Positions 7,288-18,252 of a stretch of DNA of 64,000 nucleotides are shown here, one piece after another. Location: NCBI RefSeq assembly GCF_900100345.1, contig NZ_FMTT01000009.1, forward strand, positions 1-64,000. Direction: 5' to 3'. Source of the DNA: Paenibacillus tianmuensis. GTDB lineage: Bacteria; Bacillota; Bacilli; Paenibacillales; NBRC-103111. The notes below the pieces were generated by a model, which searched no databases, was not told where the DNA came from, and saw only the letters and a program-made list of their open reading frames with translations. Each line of letters opens with the position of its first letter. Within the stretch, counting starts at the first letter, position 1. A program made the translations under genes and the position numbers.

Positions 7288-8538
7288 ATGAAGTGGCCGG
7301 CCGTCACCGTCAATTTAAGCAAGTACCGGAAAATAGGACAAGCCATCGGCATGTACTCAAGGACGTTGACCATCCTGATGACAGGATGTCTGTTGTTTTT
7401 TATATCCATCGGATTGCTAGGGTATGTGCATTCGACCGTCTCGAACCCTTCCCCTTCCACGTCGATGAAGGGACTTGCAGCTTCCGTATCCAGCCGTTTT
7501 TTCATGGATATGATGGGGATGGAGGTGCCGGGTCTTCAACAGGACCGCAAGTCGTTTACGTTTTCGCAATCGAACGTGTCGGGCTTCCTGTTCTCGCTGT
7601 TCACCGATCTGAATCCGAAGGACCCGAAGACGCTCATTTCCCGGGAGGTGCCCGGACTATCGCAGGAGCGCTCTGTGCTGCTGAGCGGAGCCGACGGCTT
7701 CGTCGTCGATTCTCCCGAGGACTACGGCCCCAAATCGGACGTGTTCCAGCGCGGGGACCTGGGGGAAGCGGGTTCGATTACGGCTAATCCCGGAGCGAGA
7801 TCGGTCGATGAAGGGAAGGTGCAGGGACCGGCCATCCCGCTGCCTGCGGCCGAAGGACCGAAAATGGCCGGCAAAAATGTCGCTTTCGTCTATCAATCGC
7901 ACAATCAGGAATCGTATTTGCCGGAGCTGCCCGGCGTCAGAGATCCGGACAAGGCGTACGACCCGAAACGGAACGTAACGCTGGTCGGGCGGCGGCTCGC
8001 CCAAATGCTGGAAAAGGAAGGCATCGGTGCCGTGCACTCGGATAAAAACTATCCGGCTATCGAAAAAAGCTTCAACTATTACTACTCCTACAAATATTCG
8101 TTCAAAACGCTGGAAGAGGCCGTATCCGGGCATCCGGATTTGAAATTTTATTTTGACATTCACCGCGATTCGCAGCGCCGCGACAAGACGACGGCGACGA
8201 TCAACGGAAAAAATTACGCGCAAATCTACTTTATCATCGGCGGCAAAAATCCGAATTGGAAGCAAAACTACCAGTTCGCCGAACAAATCGACCGGGTACT
8301 CGAAGCGAAGTATCCCGGCCTCTCCAAGGGGATTCATGCCAAAAACGGAGAAGGCAACGGCGTCTACAACCAGACCTTCTCCCCGAACAACGTGCTGATC
8401 GAAGTTGGCGGGGTGGACAACAGCCTGGAGGAATGCTATCGCACCGTGGATGCGTTGGCCAAGGCGGTTTCCGAAATAATCCTGAATGCGGAGAAGGTTG
8501 ATGCGCCGGTTACGGACGGGAAAGACGGGAATAAGTAA
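7288..8538 (+). CDS. spoIIP: stage II sporulation protein P
   Basis: Cell-wall amidase/endopeptidase of the SpoIID-SpoIIM-SpoIIP machine that thins septal peptidoglycan during engulfment. The 416-residue product has one N-terminal membrane helix (about 30-50: TILMTGCLLFFISIGLLGY). The C-terminal SpoIIP domain includes VAFVYQSHNQESYLPEL, LKFYFDIHRDSQRRD and NVLIEVGGVDNSLEE. His and Glu residues in these blocks are the likely zinc ligands and catalytic residues. AAGGAGG stands 9 nt before the ATG. It sits between gpr and yqxA, as in B. subtilis. Confidence 0.96.
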   Translation: MKWPAVTVNLSKYRKIGQAIGMYSRTLTILMTGCLLFFISIGLLGYVHSTVSNPSPSTSMKGLAASVSSRFFMDMMGMEVPGLQQDRKSFTFSQSNVSGFLFSLFTDLNPKDPKTLISREVPGLSQERSVLLSGADGFVVDSPEDYGPKSDVFQRGDLGEAGSITANPGARSVDEGKVQGPAIPLPAAEGPKMAGKNVAFVYQSHNQESYLPELPGVRDPDKAYDPKRNVTLVGRRLAQMLEKEGIGAVHSDKNYPAIEKSFNYYYSYKYSFKTLEEAVSGHPDLKFYFDIHRDSQRRDKTTATINGKNYAQIYFIIGGKNPNWKQNYQFAEQIDRVLEAKYPGLSKGIHAKNGEGNGVYNQTFSPNNVLIEVGGVDNSLEECYRTVDALAKAVSEIILNAEKVDAPVTDGKDGNK

Positions 8539-8580
8539 CAGCCGGTACCGGGCCCCCGGGGAGAAAGAGAGGAGAGCGCG

Positions 8581-8982
8581 GTGAGAGGAAATACGTTCGT
8601 CAAAGTCGGCGTCGTAGGATTGGCGATGGCCTTCTGCATCTTTTTCGGAGTCACGCTTGCCACGCAGGGAACCGAGCGGATTCACGGCCCGCTGACCAAG
8701 CCGCAGGCCGGGGCCGGGGAAGCGAAGCAGCACGCGTATACCGCCGCGCCAGCAGGGAAGCAGGCTGTCGCGCCTCCGGCCGGAGCGAATGCAGCGGGGC
8801 CGGTGCCCAAGCCGCATGCGCAGCGACCTGCGGAGGCCAAAGCAAAGCCGGCCATGCCGGAAGATCCGGCTGCGAACACGGGCATCAACCGTGTCGGGAA
8901 CAAGACGGGAGAGCTGCTGCAGATTGCGGCGTATCACAGCATTCGTCTTGTCGTATCTCTATTTGAAGCGTTAAGTCCATAA
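8581..8982 (+). CDS. yqxA: YqxA family protein (DUF3679)
   Basis: 133-residue protein with an N-terminal membrane segment (VGVVGLAMAFCIFFGVTLA) and an Ala/Pro/Lys-rich linker (about 40-95). The conserved C-terminal stretch reads INRVGNKTGELLQIAAYHSIRLVVSLFE. Gene order (spoIIP-yqxA-lepA) and the C-terminal block match YqxA of B. subtilis, whose function is unknown. The start is GTG 8581 with GGAGAG 4 nt upstream. The gap to spoIIP is 42 nt, so the two are likely co-transcribed. Confidence 0.8.
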   Translation: MRGNTFVKVGVVGLAMAFCIFFGVTLATQGTERIHGPLTKPQAGAGEAKQHAYTAAPAGKQAVAPPAGANAAGPVPKPHAQRPAEAKAKPAMPEDPAANTGINRVGNKTGELLQIAAYHSIRLVVSLFEALSP

Positions 8983-9030
8983 GTGCCGTCTTCTGCAACG
9001 GGACGGACATGGAAGTTTTAGGGGTGTCCA

Positions 9031-9059
9031 TTGATGCCCGCCGTCACAACTGCTATAAT
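9031..9059 (+). promoter_or_regulatory. SigA promoter of lepA
   Basis: TTGATG (9031-9036), 17-nt spacer, TATAAT (9054-9059): a near-consensus vegetative promoter 45 nt upstream of the lepA start. Confidence 0.8.
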
Positions 9060-9103
9060 TAGAAGTATTGTAAATTTGCAGGTTAGTGAGGGTAAAGCTG
9101 CCG

Positions 9104-10918
9104 ATGGATATCCAAGCCAGACAAAAGAAAATAAGAAATTTTTGTATCATCGCCCATATCGACCACGGGAAATCGACGCTTGCAGACCGCATCCTCGAAT
9201 ATACCGGCGCGCTAACGTCGCGTGAAATGCAGGACCAGGTGCTCGACCAGATGGATCTGGAGCGCGAGCGGGGCATCACGATCAAGCTGCAGGCGGTGCG
9301 TCTAAACTACCGGGCCGACGATGGTGAAGATTATATATTGAATTTGATCGATACGCCGGGACACGTCGACTTTACGTACGAGGTTTCCCGCAGTCTTGCC
9401 GCCTGTGAAGGCGCGCTGCTCGTCGTGGACGCGGCGCAGGGGATTGAAGCGCAGACGCTCGCCAACGTCTACTTGGCTTTGGACAACAATCTGGAAATTT
9501 TGCCGGTCATCAACAAAATCGACCTCCCAAGCGCGGAGCCGGAACGGGTGAAGCAGGAGGTCGAGGACGTGATCGGGCTTGATGCAAGCGATGCGGTGCT
9601 GGCTTCCGCCAAAGCCGGAATCGGCATTAAGGAAATTCTCGAGCAGGTCGTACAGAAGGTTCCCGCACCGACAGGCAATCCGGACAACCCGCTCAAGGCG
9701 CTCATTTTCGACTCGCACTACGACCCGTACAAGGGCGTTATCGTGTACGTCCGTGTTCTCGACGGCTCGATCAAAGCGGGCTCGAAAATCAAATTCATGG
9801 CGACGGACAAAGCGTTCGAGGTCATCGAGGTCGGCGCATTCAAGCCGCGCATGGGCTCGGTTCCTTCGCTGGAGGTCGGCGATGTCGGCTTCGTCGTCGC
9901 GGGGATCAAGAACGTCGGCGACACCCGGGTCGGGGATACGGTAACGGACGCCAAAAATCCGACGCTCGAGCCGCTGCCGGGCTACCGCAAAATCAACCCG
10001 ATGGTATTCTGCGGGCTGTATCCGATCGAAACGAGCGATTACAACGATCTGCGTGAAGCGCTGGAGAAGCTGCAATTGAACGACGCGTCGCTCAGCTTCG
10101 AGCCGGAGACGTCCACGGCGCTCGGCTTCGGCTTCCGCTGCGGATTTTTGGGGCTGCTCCACATGGAGATCATTCAGGAGCGGATCGAGCGCGAATTCAA
10201 CATTCCGCTGATTACGACCGCGCCGAGCGTGGTGTTCCGCGTGACGCAGACGAACGGTACAGTGCTGAACATCGAGAACCCGTCGCTGTTCCCGGAGCCG
10301 GGTAAAATCGACTTCGTTGAGGAGCCTTACGTCAAGGCGTCCGTCATCGTCCCGAACGATTATGTCGGCGCCATCATGGAGCTGTGCCAATCCAAGCGCG
10401 GCGAATATATCAATATGGAATATCTCGACACGACCCGCGTGACGCTCACTTACGATATTCCGCTGTCGGAGATCGTCTACGACTTCTTCGACCAATTGAA
10501 ATCGAGCACCAAAGGCTACGCTTCGTTCGATTATGAACTGTCGGGCTACAAGCATTCCAATCTGGTGAAAATGGACATTCTGCTGAACGGGGAGCAGGTG
10601 GATGCGCTCTCGTTCATCGTGCACCGCGATCGGGCGTTCCACCGCGGCCGCATCATTTGTGAGAAGCTGAAGGAGCTCATTCCACGCCAAATGTTCGAGG
10701 TGCCGGTACAGGCGGCGATCGGCCAGAAGGTCGTCGCGCGCGAGACGGTGAAGGCGATGCGTAAGAACGTCCTCGCCAAATGCTATGGCGGCGACATTTC
10801 GCGGAAGCGTAAGCTGCTGGAGAAGCAGAAGGAAGGCAAAAAGCGCATGAAGCAGGTCGGCAGCGTGGAAGTGCCGCAGGAAGCGTTTATGGCCGTATTG
10901 AAGATCGACGATAACTAA
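9104..10918 (+). CDS. lepA: translation elongation factor 4 (LepA)
   Basis: Ribosome-bound GTPase LepA/EF4, which affects initiation or back-translocation. The 604-residue product has the G1 motif AHIDHGKST (17-25), DTPGH, and NKID, then domains II, III and V. The LepA-specific C-terminal domain ends with [20 protein letters not shown] 9104 agrees with the N-terminus of B. subtilis LepA; a GTG at 9086 is in frame, but its use would only add six unconserved residues. It has its own promoter and terminator, separating it from the spore genes upstream. Confidence 0.97.
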   Translation: MDIQARQKKIRNFCIIAHIDHGKSTLADRILEYTGALTSREMQDQVLDQMDLERERGITIKLQAVRLNYRADDGEDYILNLIDTPGHVDFTYEVSRSLAACEGALLVVDAAQGIEAQTLANVYLALDNNLEILPVINKIDLPSAEPERVKQEVEDVIGLDASDAVLASAKAGIGIKEILEQVVQKVPAPTGNPDNPLKALIFDSHYDPYKGVIVYVRVLDGSIKAGSKIKFMATDKAFEVIEVGAFKPRMGSVPSLEVGDVGFVVAGIKNVGDTRVGDTVTDAKNPTLEPLPGYRKINPMVFCGLYPIETSDYNDLREALEKLQLNDASLSFEPETSTALGFGFRCGFLGLLHMEIIQERIEREFNIPLITTAPSVVFRVTQTNGTVLNIENPSLFPEPGKIDFVEEPYVKASVIVPNDYVGAIMELCQSKRGEYINMEYLDTTRVTLTYDIPLSEIVYDFFDQLKSSTKGYASFDYELSGYKHSNLVKMDILLNGEQVDALSFIVHRDRAFHRGRIICEKLKELIPRQMFEVPVQAAIGQKVVARETVKAMRKNVLAKCYGGDISRKRKLLEKQKEGKKRMKQVGSVEVPQEAFMAVLKIDDN

Positions 10919-10920
10919 GA

Positions 10921-10962
10921 AAAAAGCAGGCAGGTGCTTCGGAGTTCCGAACGCCTGCTTTT
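10921..10962 (+). terminator. lepA terminator
   Basis: AAAAGCAGGC pairs with GCCTGCTTTT, 4 nt after the lepA stop. Confidence 0.85.
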
Positions 10963-10981
10963 GCCATTAGGGGGAACCTAA

Positions 10982-12160
10982 ATGCTGCAGCGAACCCAGA
11001 CACCCCAAGCGGTGTATATTCATATCCCTTTTTGCACGAACAAATGCCACTACTGTGATTTCAATTCCTACGTGCTGAAAGGCCAGCCCGTCATGGATTA
11101 CTTGGATGCGCTTGAGCGCGAAATGGAACGGACGGTGCAGGCGGTCCCGCCGGGGGAGATCGAGACGATCTTCGTCGGGGGCGGAACGCCGACGGTATTG
11201 ACGCCGGAGCAGATGGAACTGTTTTTGCGCCGCGTCCGCGCTTATTTCCCGGACTGGTCGCCGCAGTTGGAATTTACGATGGAGGCGAATCCGGGCACAA
11301 CCGACCTGGAGAAGCTTCAAGCCATGAAAGAAGGTGGCGTCAACCGGATCAGTTTCGGGGTGCAGTCGTTTGATAACGGACTGCTCGAAGGCATCGGGCG
11401 CATCCACAATACCGATGACGTGTACCGGAGCTTGGAGAACGCGCGGAAGGCCGGATTTACGAATCTGTCCATCGATCTGATGTTCGGGCTTCCGAAGCAG
11501 ACCAAGGCAGTGATGGAAGCGACGCTGAAGGAAGCGCTCGCGCTGGATCTGCCGCACTACTCGATCTATAGCTTAAAGGTAGAAGAGAATACGTTGTTCC
11601 ACACGCTCTATGAGCGCGGACAGCTGCCGCTGCCCGAAGAAGATGAGGAAATCGGCATGTTTCTGCTGATCATGGAGCGGCTGCGCTCGGCCGGCTACGG
11701 CCAGTATGAAATCAGCAACTTCGCCAGACCCGGGCACGAGAGCCGGCATAACGCGATGTACTGGCGCAATCAGAGCTATTACGGCCTTGGAGCCGGGGCT
11801 CACGGTTATGTCCACGGTCAGCGGCACGTGAATATTAAAGGCGTACAGCCTTATATCGACGCGACGCGCAGCGGGCTGCCGCTGCTGGAGAAGAACGCGG
11901 TGGAAGTTCATGAAGCGATGGAAGATTTCATGATGGTCGGGCTGCGGATGCTCGGCGGCGTGCGCAAGGCGGATTTTAACGAGCAGTTCGGCATGGAGCT
12001 GGACGACGTGTTCGGACACGTGCTCCAGCGGCAATGCAGCCTCGGGTTGCTGGAGGCGAGCGCCGAGGGCTACAAGCTGAGTGAGCGCGGCGTGCTGCTC
12101 GGAAACGAAGTGTTCGGCGAATTTTTGGGAGCCATAAAAAATACGTCAAAAATAGGTTGA
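10982..12160 (+). CDS. hemW: HemW heme chaperone (radical SAM, formerly HemN-like)
   Basis: Radical SAM protein of 392 residues. Cluster cysteines are C18, C22 and C25 (CTNKCHYCDF). The CDF after the third cysteine marks HemW, as opposed to true coproporphyrinogen dehydrogenase HemN. IFVGGGTPTVL and NRISFGVQSF are further family blocks. HemW proteins are known to bind heme and deliver it to respiratory enzymes. The site AGGGGGA precedes the ATG. It follows lepA as in B. subtilis. Confidence 0.93.
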   Translation: MLQRTQTPQAVYIHIPFCTNKCHYCDFNSYVLKGQPVMDYLDALEREMERTVQAVPPGEIETIFVGGGTPTVLTPEQMELFLRRVRAYFPDWSPQLEFTMEANPGTTDLEKLQAMKEGGVNRISFGVQSFDNGLLEGIGRIHNTDDVYRSLENARKAGFTNLSIDLMFGLPKQTKAVMEATLKEALALDLPHYSIYSLKVEENTLFHTLYERGQLPLPEEDEEIGMFLLIMERLRSAGYGQYEISNFARPGHESRHNAMYWRNQSYYGLGAGAHGYVHGQRHVNIKGVQPYIDATRSGLPLLEKNAVEVHEAMEDFMMVGLRMLGGVRKADFNEQFGMELDDVFGHVLQRQCSLGLLEASAEGYKLSERGVLLGNEVFGEFLGAIKNTSKIG

Positions 12161-12238
12161 TCCTTTATACGTCTTGTTGTATATTTATTCATATCATTTT
12201 CTCCATGAGATATTACTAGGCGATAGGTGGGAACCGCT

Positions 12239-12706
12239 ATGACGACGACCTTGACCTGCAGAAAAGCGACCGCGCAGGACATTGACACATTATACGACAT
12301 TATTCAAGGCTATGCTGAACAAGGAATTATGCTCCCGCGTACCAAGGAGACGCTGTCTGTGCAGCTCGATACGTTCGTCGTAGCGGAGATTGATGGTCAG
12401 CTTGTAGGCTGCGGCTCGCTCACAAGACTCGGGCAGGATCTGGTCGAGATCCGGTCGCTCGGTGTTTCAGACGGATACAAAGGTCAAGGCATTGGCAAGG
12501 CGCTCGTCAACTCGCTGCTGCACGAAGCGAAGAAGCAGGGCATTCCGAAAGTGATGGCGCTGACCTACGAGGTGGCGTTCTTCGAAAGAAACGGCTTTGC
12601 CGTTGTCGAGAAGGATATCTTCCCCGAGAAGGTATGGCGCGACTGCATCCACTGCAAAAAGCAGCATTGCTGCGACGAAATCGCCGTCTTGAAACGGCTC
12701 GACTGA
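12239..12706 (+). CDS. GNAT acetyltransferase, short ArgA/NAGS-like
   Basis: 155-residue GNAT enzyme. The acetyl-CoA loop is seen as IRSLGVSDGYKGQGIGKAL. The C-terminal region (ALTYEVAFFERNGF, then WRDCIHCKKQHCCDE) matches the short stand-alone N-acetylglutamate synthase-like proteins related to the C-terminal half of ArgA. Family resemblance suggests a role in arginine synthesis, but the substrate is inferred. The ATG at 12239 has AGGTGG 8 nt upstream; a GTG at 12227 is less well placed. It is not part of B. subtilis gene order here. Confidence 0.8.
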   Translation: MTTTLTCRKATAQDIDTLYDIIQGYAEQGIMLPRTKETLSVQLDTFVVAEIDGQLVGCGSLTRLGQDLVEIRSLGVSDGYKGQGIGKALVNSLLHEAKKQGIPKVMALTYEVAFFERNGFAVVEKDIFPEKVWRDCIHCKKQHCCDEIAVLKRLD

Positions 12707-12707
12707 C

Positions 12708-12737
12708 TTGACACAGACCCTATGGGTCTGTTATTTT
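12708..12737 (+). promoter_or_regulatory. candidate promoter of the hrcA operon
   Basis: TTGACA (12708-12713) is a perfect -35. TTATTT/TATTTT at 12731-12737 is a weak -10 at 17-18 nt. A start near 12744 would put CIRCE at the very 5' end of the message, as in B. subtilis. The spacer is occupied by the terminator hairpin of the gene before it. Confidence 0.5.
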
Positions 12738-12740
12738 TGT
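12713..12740 (+). terminator. terminator after GNAT gene
   Basis: ACAGACCC (12713-12720), loop TAT, GGGTCTGT (12724-12731), then TATTTTTGT. A compact 8-bp stem. Confidence 0.75.
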
Positions 12741-12746
12741 ATTAGC

Positions 12747-12773
12747 TTAGCACTCACTAACACGGAGTGCTAA
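12747..12773 (+). promoter_or_regulatory. CIRCE operator (HrcA binding site)
   Basis: TTAGCACTC-N9-GAGTGCTAA, a perfect match to the known CIRCE consensus that HrcA binds to repress heat-shock operons. It lies 268 nt upstream of hrcA, leaving room for the structured leader in between. Confidence 0.97.
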
Positions 12774-12870
12774 CGAAAGAGCGGTTTGAATGTTAAGATA
12801 CAAGGCGAGCGAGGTATGCCCTGGTTTATTTCTTTTAAATATATTTGTTTTTCGGTAAAAAGCTTTTGAC

Positions 12871-13034
12871 GGAGGAAAGAACTGCAGTCGGAGAGTCTAC
12901 GTGCCGCCTTTGAACTCGGGTTCTTACCGACAGGTAAGTTCAATTGGAACCCGAGTTCAACAGCGGCCGGAGGCTGCAGTTCCTTTCACGCAGTCAATTC
13001 CCTTTTCTCCCGAAAAACCTCCAAAGCAAGGGGG
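12871..13034 (+). promoter_or_regulatory. candidate structured leader RNA before hrcA (copy 1)
   Basis: Between CIRCE and hrcA lies a multi-helix leader. The outer stem is GGAGG (12871-12875)/CCTCC (13018-13022). The second is GAACTGCAG (12879-12887)/CTGCAGTTC (12974-12982). The inner stem is GCCGC/GCGGC plus a 14-bp helix (12910-12923/12947-12960), capped by CTTACC/GGTAAG. The blocks ACGTGCCGCCTTTGAA (12899-12914) and AGCGGCCGGAGGC (12962-12974) recur before phoH, with compensated changes in the 14-bp helix. CCTCC can instead pair with the GGGGG of the hrcA ribosome-binding site (13030-13034), suggesting translational control. I do not recognise the family. Confidence 0.65.
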
Positions 13035-13041
13035 ACTTGGT

Positions 13042-14073
13042 GTGCTAACCGAACGACAACGTCATATTTTAAGCGCCATCGTCGATGATTACATCCGTTC
13101 TGCGGAGCCGGTCGGCTCCCGCAGCATATCCAAGCGCGGCAACGTGGGATTCAGCCCCGCCACCATCCGCAACGAAATGTCCGACCTGGAGGAAATGGGC
13201 TTTCTGGAGCAGCCGCACACGTCGGCTGGCCGGATTCCTTCCCACAAGGGCTACCGATATTACGTCGATCATCTGATGCATTATATCCAGCTTCCTGTTC
13301 AGGATGTCGACATGCTCAAGCAGTTTTTTTCCGAAAAAATGCAGGAGATGGAACGTACCATCCAGCATGTGGCGCAAATTTTGTCTCAACTGACGAACTA
13401 TACGTCCATCGTCATGGGACCGGAGATGCTGGGCACGACGATGAAGCATTTGCAAATCGTTCCGCTCAACGAGCGGACGGCTGTCGCGATTATCGTGACC
13501 AATACCGGACAGGTGGAGAACAAGACCGTCACGATTCCCGAAGGCGTTCCGATGTCGGAGATCGAGAAGTTCGTCAACCTGCTCAATGCCCGGCTCAAAA
13601 ACGTGCCGTTGCTTCATTTCAAGTCGAAGCTGTACACGGAGATCGCCTCGGAGCTGAGCAGCTACGTCTCCGGTTACGAAGAGCTGCTGCTCATGCTGGA
13701 TCATGTGATGGACCGCGGAGAGGAAGAGCGGATTTTCCTTGGCGGCACGACGAACATGCTGACGCAGCCCGAGTTCAAGGATGTCGATAAAGTAAAAAGC
13801 ATTCTGGACTTGCTCGCCGAAGGGCCAAAGCTGGTGCAGCTGTTTGACGGAACCGGCGAAACGAACGGGATACAGGTGCGGATCGGCAGCGAGAACAAGC
13901 TGGAAGCCGTGAACGATTGCAGTCTGATCACCGCTTCGTATTCGATAGACGGGCAACTGCTCGGGACGATCGGCATCCTTGGACCGACGCGGATGGATTA
14001 CGGTAAAGTCATCAAGCTGCTCGAGCATTTGACGAAAGATTTGAATCAGTTGATGGGGCGTTGGTACAAATGA
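13042..14073 (+). CDS. hrcA: heat-inducible transcription repressor HrcA
   Basis: Repressor of the class I heat-shock genes; binds CIRCE and depends on GroEL for activity in B. subtilis. The 343-residue product has an N-terminal winged helix ([38 protein letters not shown]) and the family block [18 protein letters not shown]. The frame is open 47 codons upstream, but GTG 13042 with AAGGGGGA 6 nt before it gives the exact family length. It ends by overlapping the chaperonin start (ATGA), so the two are translationally coupled. Confidence 0.97.
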   Translation: MLTERQRHILSAIVDDYIRSAEPVGSRSISKRGNVGFSPATIRNEMSDLEEMGFLEQPHTSAGRIPSHKGYRYYVDHLMHYIQLPVQDVDMLKQFFSEKMQEMERTIQHVAQILSQLTNYTSIVMGPEMLGTTMKHLQIVPLNERTAVAIIVTNTGQVENKTVTIPEGVPMSEIEKFVNLLNARLKNVPLLHFKSKLYTEIASELSSYVSGYEELLLMLDHVMDRGEEERIFLGGTTNMLTQPEFKDVDKVKSILDLLAEGPKLVQLFDGTGETNGIQVRIGSENKLEAVNDCSLITASYSIDGQLLGTIGILGPTRMDYGKVIKLLEHLTKDLNQLMGRWYK

Positions 14074-15608
14074 GCCAAATCAAGCCGACAGGCCAGGAAG
14101 GCGAAGAGGCGTTTGCCACGCTGCGGAACAACGCGAATGCGATCCGCGCCATTTGCTCCGCGGTGGAAGGGACCCTCGGACCGAAGGGGCTCGATACGAT
14201 GCTGGTCGGGACGCAGGGGGAAGTCGTCATTACGAATGACGGCGTGACTATTTTGGAAAAGATGGACGTCACCCACCCCGCCGCGAGATTGCTCATTCAA
14301 GTCGCCCGTTCCCAGCAGCATCAAGTCGGGGACGGCACGACGACGGCTACCGTGCTGGCTGGCGCATTGGTCGCCGAAGGCGTGGCGCAGGTCACGCGGG
14401 GCGTACCGGTGGCGAAGGTCGTCCGCGGGGTGCAGGACGGCGTGGCCGCGGCGCTGGAGTCGCTGGCCCGCCGGGCGCGCCCGCTGGAAGGAATGAGCGA
14501 TCCTCTGCTGTACCGGATCGCGTACGTTGCCGGGCGGGAGCACGCCGACCTCGCCAAGCTGATTGTCGAAGGAGCGAAGCGTCTCGGCCCGGCGAAGCTG
14601 CGGGAGCCGCACTTCCGCTTCTCCGACGTCGTGATGTCGCACGGAAAAGCGGCGAACGAAGTGTGGCCAGGCCTGTTGATTAACAAAAAGCCGGCCAATG
14701 CCCAGCTTGATTTTCCTCCGGATACGGCGCAGGTGCTGCTGTTCCAGGATGCGTTCGAGCCGGAGACGGTCGATGAAGAAGCGCTCATGACCGATGCAGG
14801 CTTCCACAAGCAGACGCAGCTGCGGGAGCAGTTCCGCGCCCTCTTGGAGAAGCTCGTCGAGCTGCGCGTCGGCTTCGTGGCCTCGGAACGGGGCGTCGAC
14901 CCCGATGCGGAGCAGTTTTGCACCGACCATGGGATCATGGTGCTGCAGCGCCTGCCGCGGGCGGAGCTGCGCCGCATCGCCGAATACACCGGTGCGCGGC
15001 CGATCCGCCGCAGCGGATTGCGCAAGCCCGCCTCGGAGCTGGCGGGCTATCTCGGCTTCGCCGGGCACGTCGCTTATGACGAGCGGCTGGAGAGCGTGCG
15101 GATGGCCGAAGGCAAAGGCCGTACGCAAGTATCCATCGTCGTGGGCGCCAGCACGAGCGAGGTGGTCGGCGAGCGGCTGCGCATCGCCCGCGACGCGGCT
15201 TCAAGCGTGCAGGCCGCGCTGCGCGGCGGCTGCCTGCCCGGCGGCGGGGCGTCCGAAATGGCCGTCGCCCACGAGCTTGACCGCCACCGGGAGACGGTGC
15301 AGGGCATGGAAGGCTTCGGCATTGCCGCCGTCGCACAGGCGCTGCGCAAGCCGCTGGCCCAAATCGTCGTGAACGCGGGCTACAACCCTCTGGAGAAAGT
15401 CGAAGAGGTGAAAGCGGCGCAGATCGCTTCCAGCAACGATGCGCTCGGTATCGACTGCGATACCGGAAGCGTCGCGGATATGATGGCCGCCGGCGTCGTC
15501 GACCCGGCGGAGGTGAAGCTGCATGCGCTGCGGGCTGCCGGCGAGGTGGCATGCGCGGTTCTTCGCATCCACACGGTCATTAAGATGCGCCCGCGCACGG
15601 AAGAGTAG
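14070..15608 (+). CDS. group III (archaeal-like) chaperonin
   Basis: 512-residue chaperonin of thermosome/CCT type, not GroEL. Nucleotide-binding motifs are LGPKG (36-40), NDGVT (56-60), GDGTT (87-91), a likely catalytic Asp at 375 (RDAASSV) and GGGASE (391-396). The C-terminal block [18 protein letters not shown] resembles archaeal thermosomes. Such bacterial group III chaperonins are described from Firmicutes such as Carboxydothermus, next to dnaK operon genes, and are thought to form a ring with a built-in lid. Its start overlaps the hrcA stop, and grpE follows, so it is under CIRCE control. Confidence 0.9.
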   Translation: MSQIKPTGQEGEEAFATLRNNANAIRAICSAVEGTLGPKGLDTMLVGTQGEVVITNDGVTILEKMDVTHPAARLLIQVARSQQHQVGDGTTTATVLAGALVAEGVAQVTRGVPVAKVVRGVQDGVAAALESLARRARPLEGMSDPLLYRIAYVAGREHADLAKLIVEGAKRLGPAKLREPHFRFSDVVMSHGKAANEVWPGLLINKKPANAQLDFPPDTAQVLLFQDAFEPETVDEEALMTDAGFHKQTQLREQFRALLEKLVELRVGFVASERGVDPDAEQFCTDHGIMVLQRLPRAELRRIAEYTGARPIRRSGLRKPASELAGYLGFAGHVAYDERLESVRMAEGKGRTQVSIVVGASTSEVVGERLRIARDAASSVQAALRGGCLPGGGASEMAVAHELDRHRETVQGMEGFGIAAVAQALRKPLAQIVVNAGYNPLEKVEEVKAAQIASSNDALGIDCDTGSVADMMAAGVVDPAEVKLHALRAAGEVACAVLRIHTVIKMRPRTEE

Positions 15609-15706
15609 GGCCCAAGCATGCCGAGCGTTTCCCGGCCGCGAGGGATGGTTACAATAAGTAGAGATAGAGAGGCCGGACGGCAGATTCGGTTAAGGAGGTG
15701 ACACAA

Positions 15707-16315
15707 TTGAACGCGGAACAAAAAGATCAAGCGAACGGACGCCCGGAGACGGACGTCGAAACCAAGGAGCAAGAAGCCGGAGCTACATATGACGCCGGAG
15801 CATCGGCCGAAGGCGCTGCCGACACAGAACAGGCAACCAGCCAATCGGAGGCTCAGGAGGCAGTCCATCCGGAAGTGGAAGAGCTCAAAAAACAAGCGGA
15901 GGAAAATCACCAGCGTTTTTTGAGGGCGCAGGCTGATTTTGACAACTTCAGACGCCGCACGCAAAAGGAAAAAGAAGAGTTTGCCAAATACGCTTCGTTC
16001 AAGCTGATCGAGCAGCTGCTTCCGGTGGTCGACAACTTCGACCGGGCGCTTGCCGTCAGCAAGGACAGCAGCGATTACGAAGCTTTGGCGAAAGGGATCG
16101 ATATGATTTTCCGCCAGCTGGAGCAAGTGCTGACGAGCGAAGGCTTGCAAAAGATGGAAGCGGTAGGTCAACCTTTCAATCCCGAGTACCATCAAGCCAT
16201 CATGCAGGTGGAATCCGATGAGTACGAGGAAGGCATCGTCGCGGAAGAAGTGCAAAAAGGCTACCTGCTGAAAGATAAAGTCATCCGACCTGCAATGGTC
16301 AAAGTGAGCTCATAA
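15707..16315 (+). CDS. grpE: nucleotide exchange factor GrpE
   Basis: Exchange factor that releases ADP from DnaK; acts as a dimer with a long N-terminal coiled coil. The 202-residue product has an acidic N-terminus (1-60), a coiled coil around HQRFLRAQADFDNFRRRTQKEK, and the C-terminal beta domain (GQPFNPEYHQAIMQVE, GYLLKDKVIRPAMVKV). TTG 15707 is preferred: AAGGAGG lies 8 nt upstream, whereas GTG 15698 is part of that site. It is third in the heat-shock operon. Confidence 0.95.
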   Translation: MNAEQKDQANGRPETDVETKEQEAGATYDAGASAEGAADTEQATSQSEAQEAVHPEVEELKKQAEENHQRFLRAQADFDNFRRRTQKEKEEFAKYASFKLIEQLLPVVDNFDRALAVSKDSSDYEALAKGIDMIFRQLEQVLTSEGLQKMEAVGQPFNPEYHQAIMQVESDEYEEGIVAEEVQKGYLLKDKVIRPAMVKVSS

Positions 16316-18232
<1,917 letters not shown>

Positions 18233-18252
18233 TAACCCTTGCGGTTAGCAGG

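Noticed and set aside
7119-7787. 222-codon frame starting after gpr
   Set aside because: It overlaps most of the spoIIP 5' region in another frame and has no family features.
9302-10690. 462-codon minus-strand frame over lepA
   Set aside because: lepA is certain; the antisense frame has a composition typical of shadows (His/Arg/Asp/Val-rich) and no ribosome-binding site.
12901-13041. N-terminal extension of HrcA by 47 codons
   Set aside because: The extension is translated from the hairpin leader; GTG 13042 has a proper ribosome-binding site and gives the family length.
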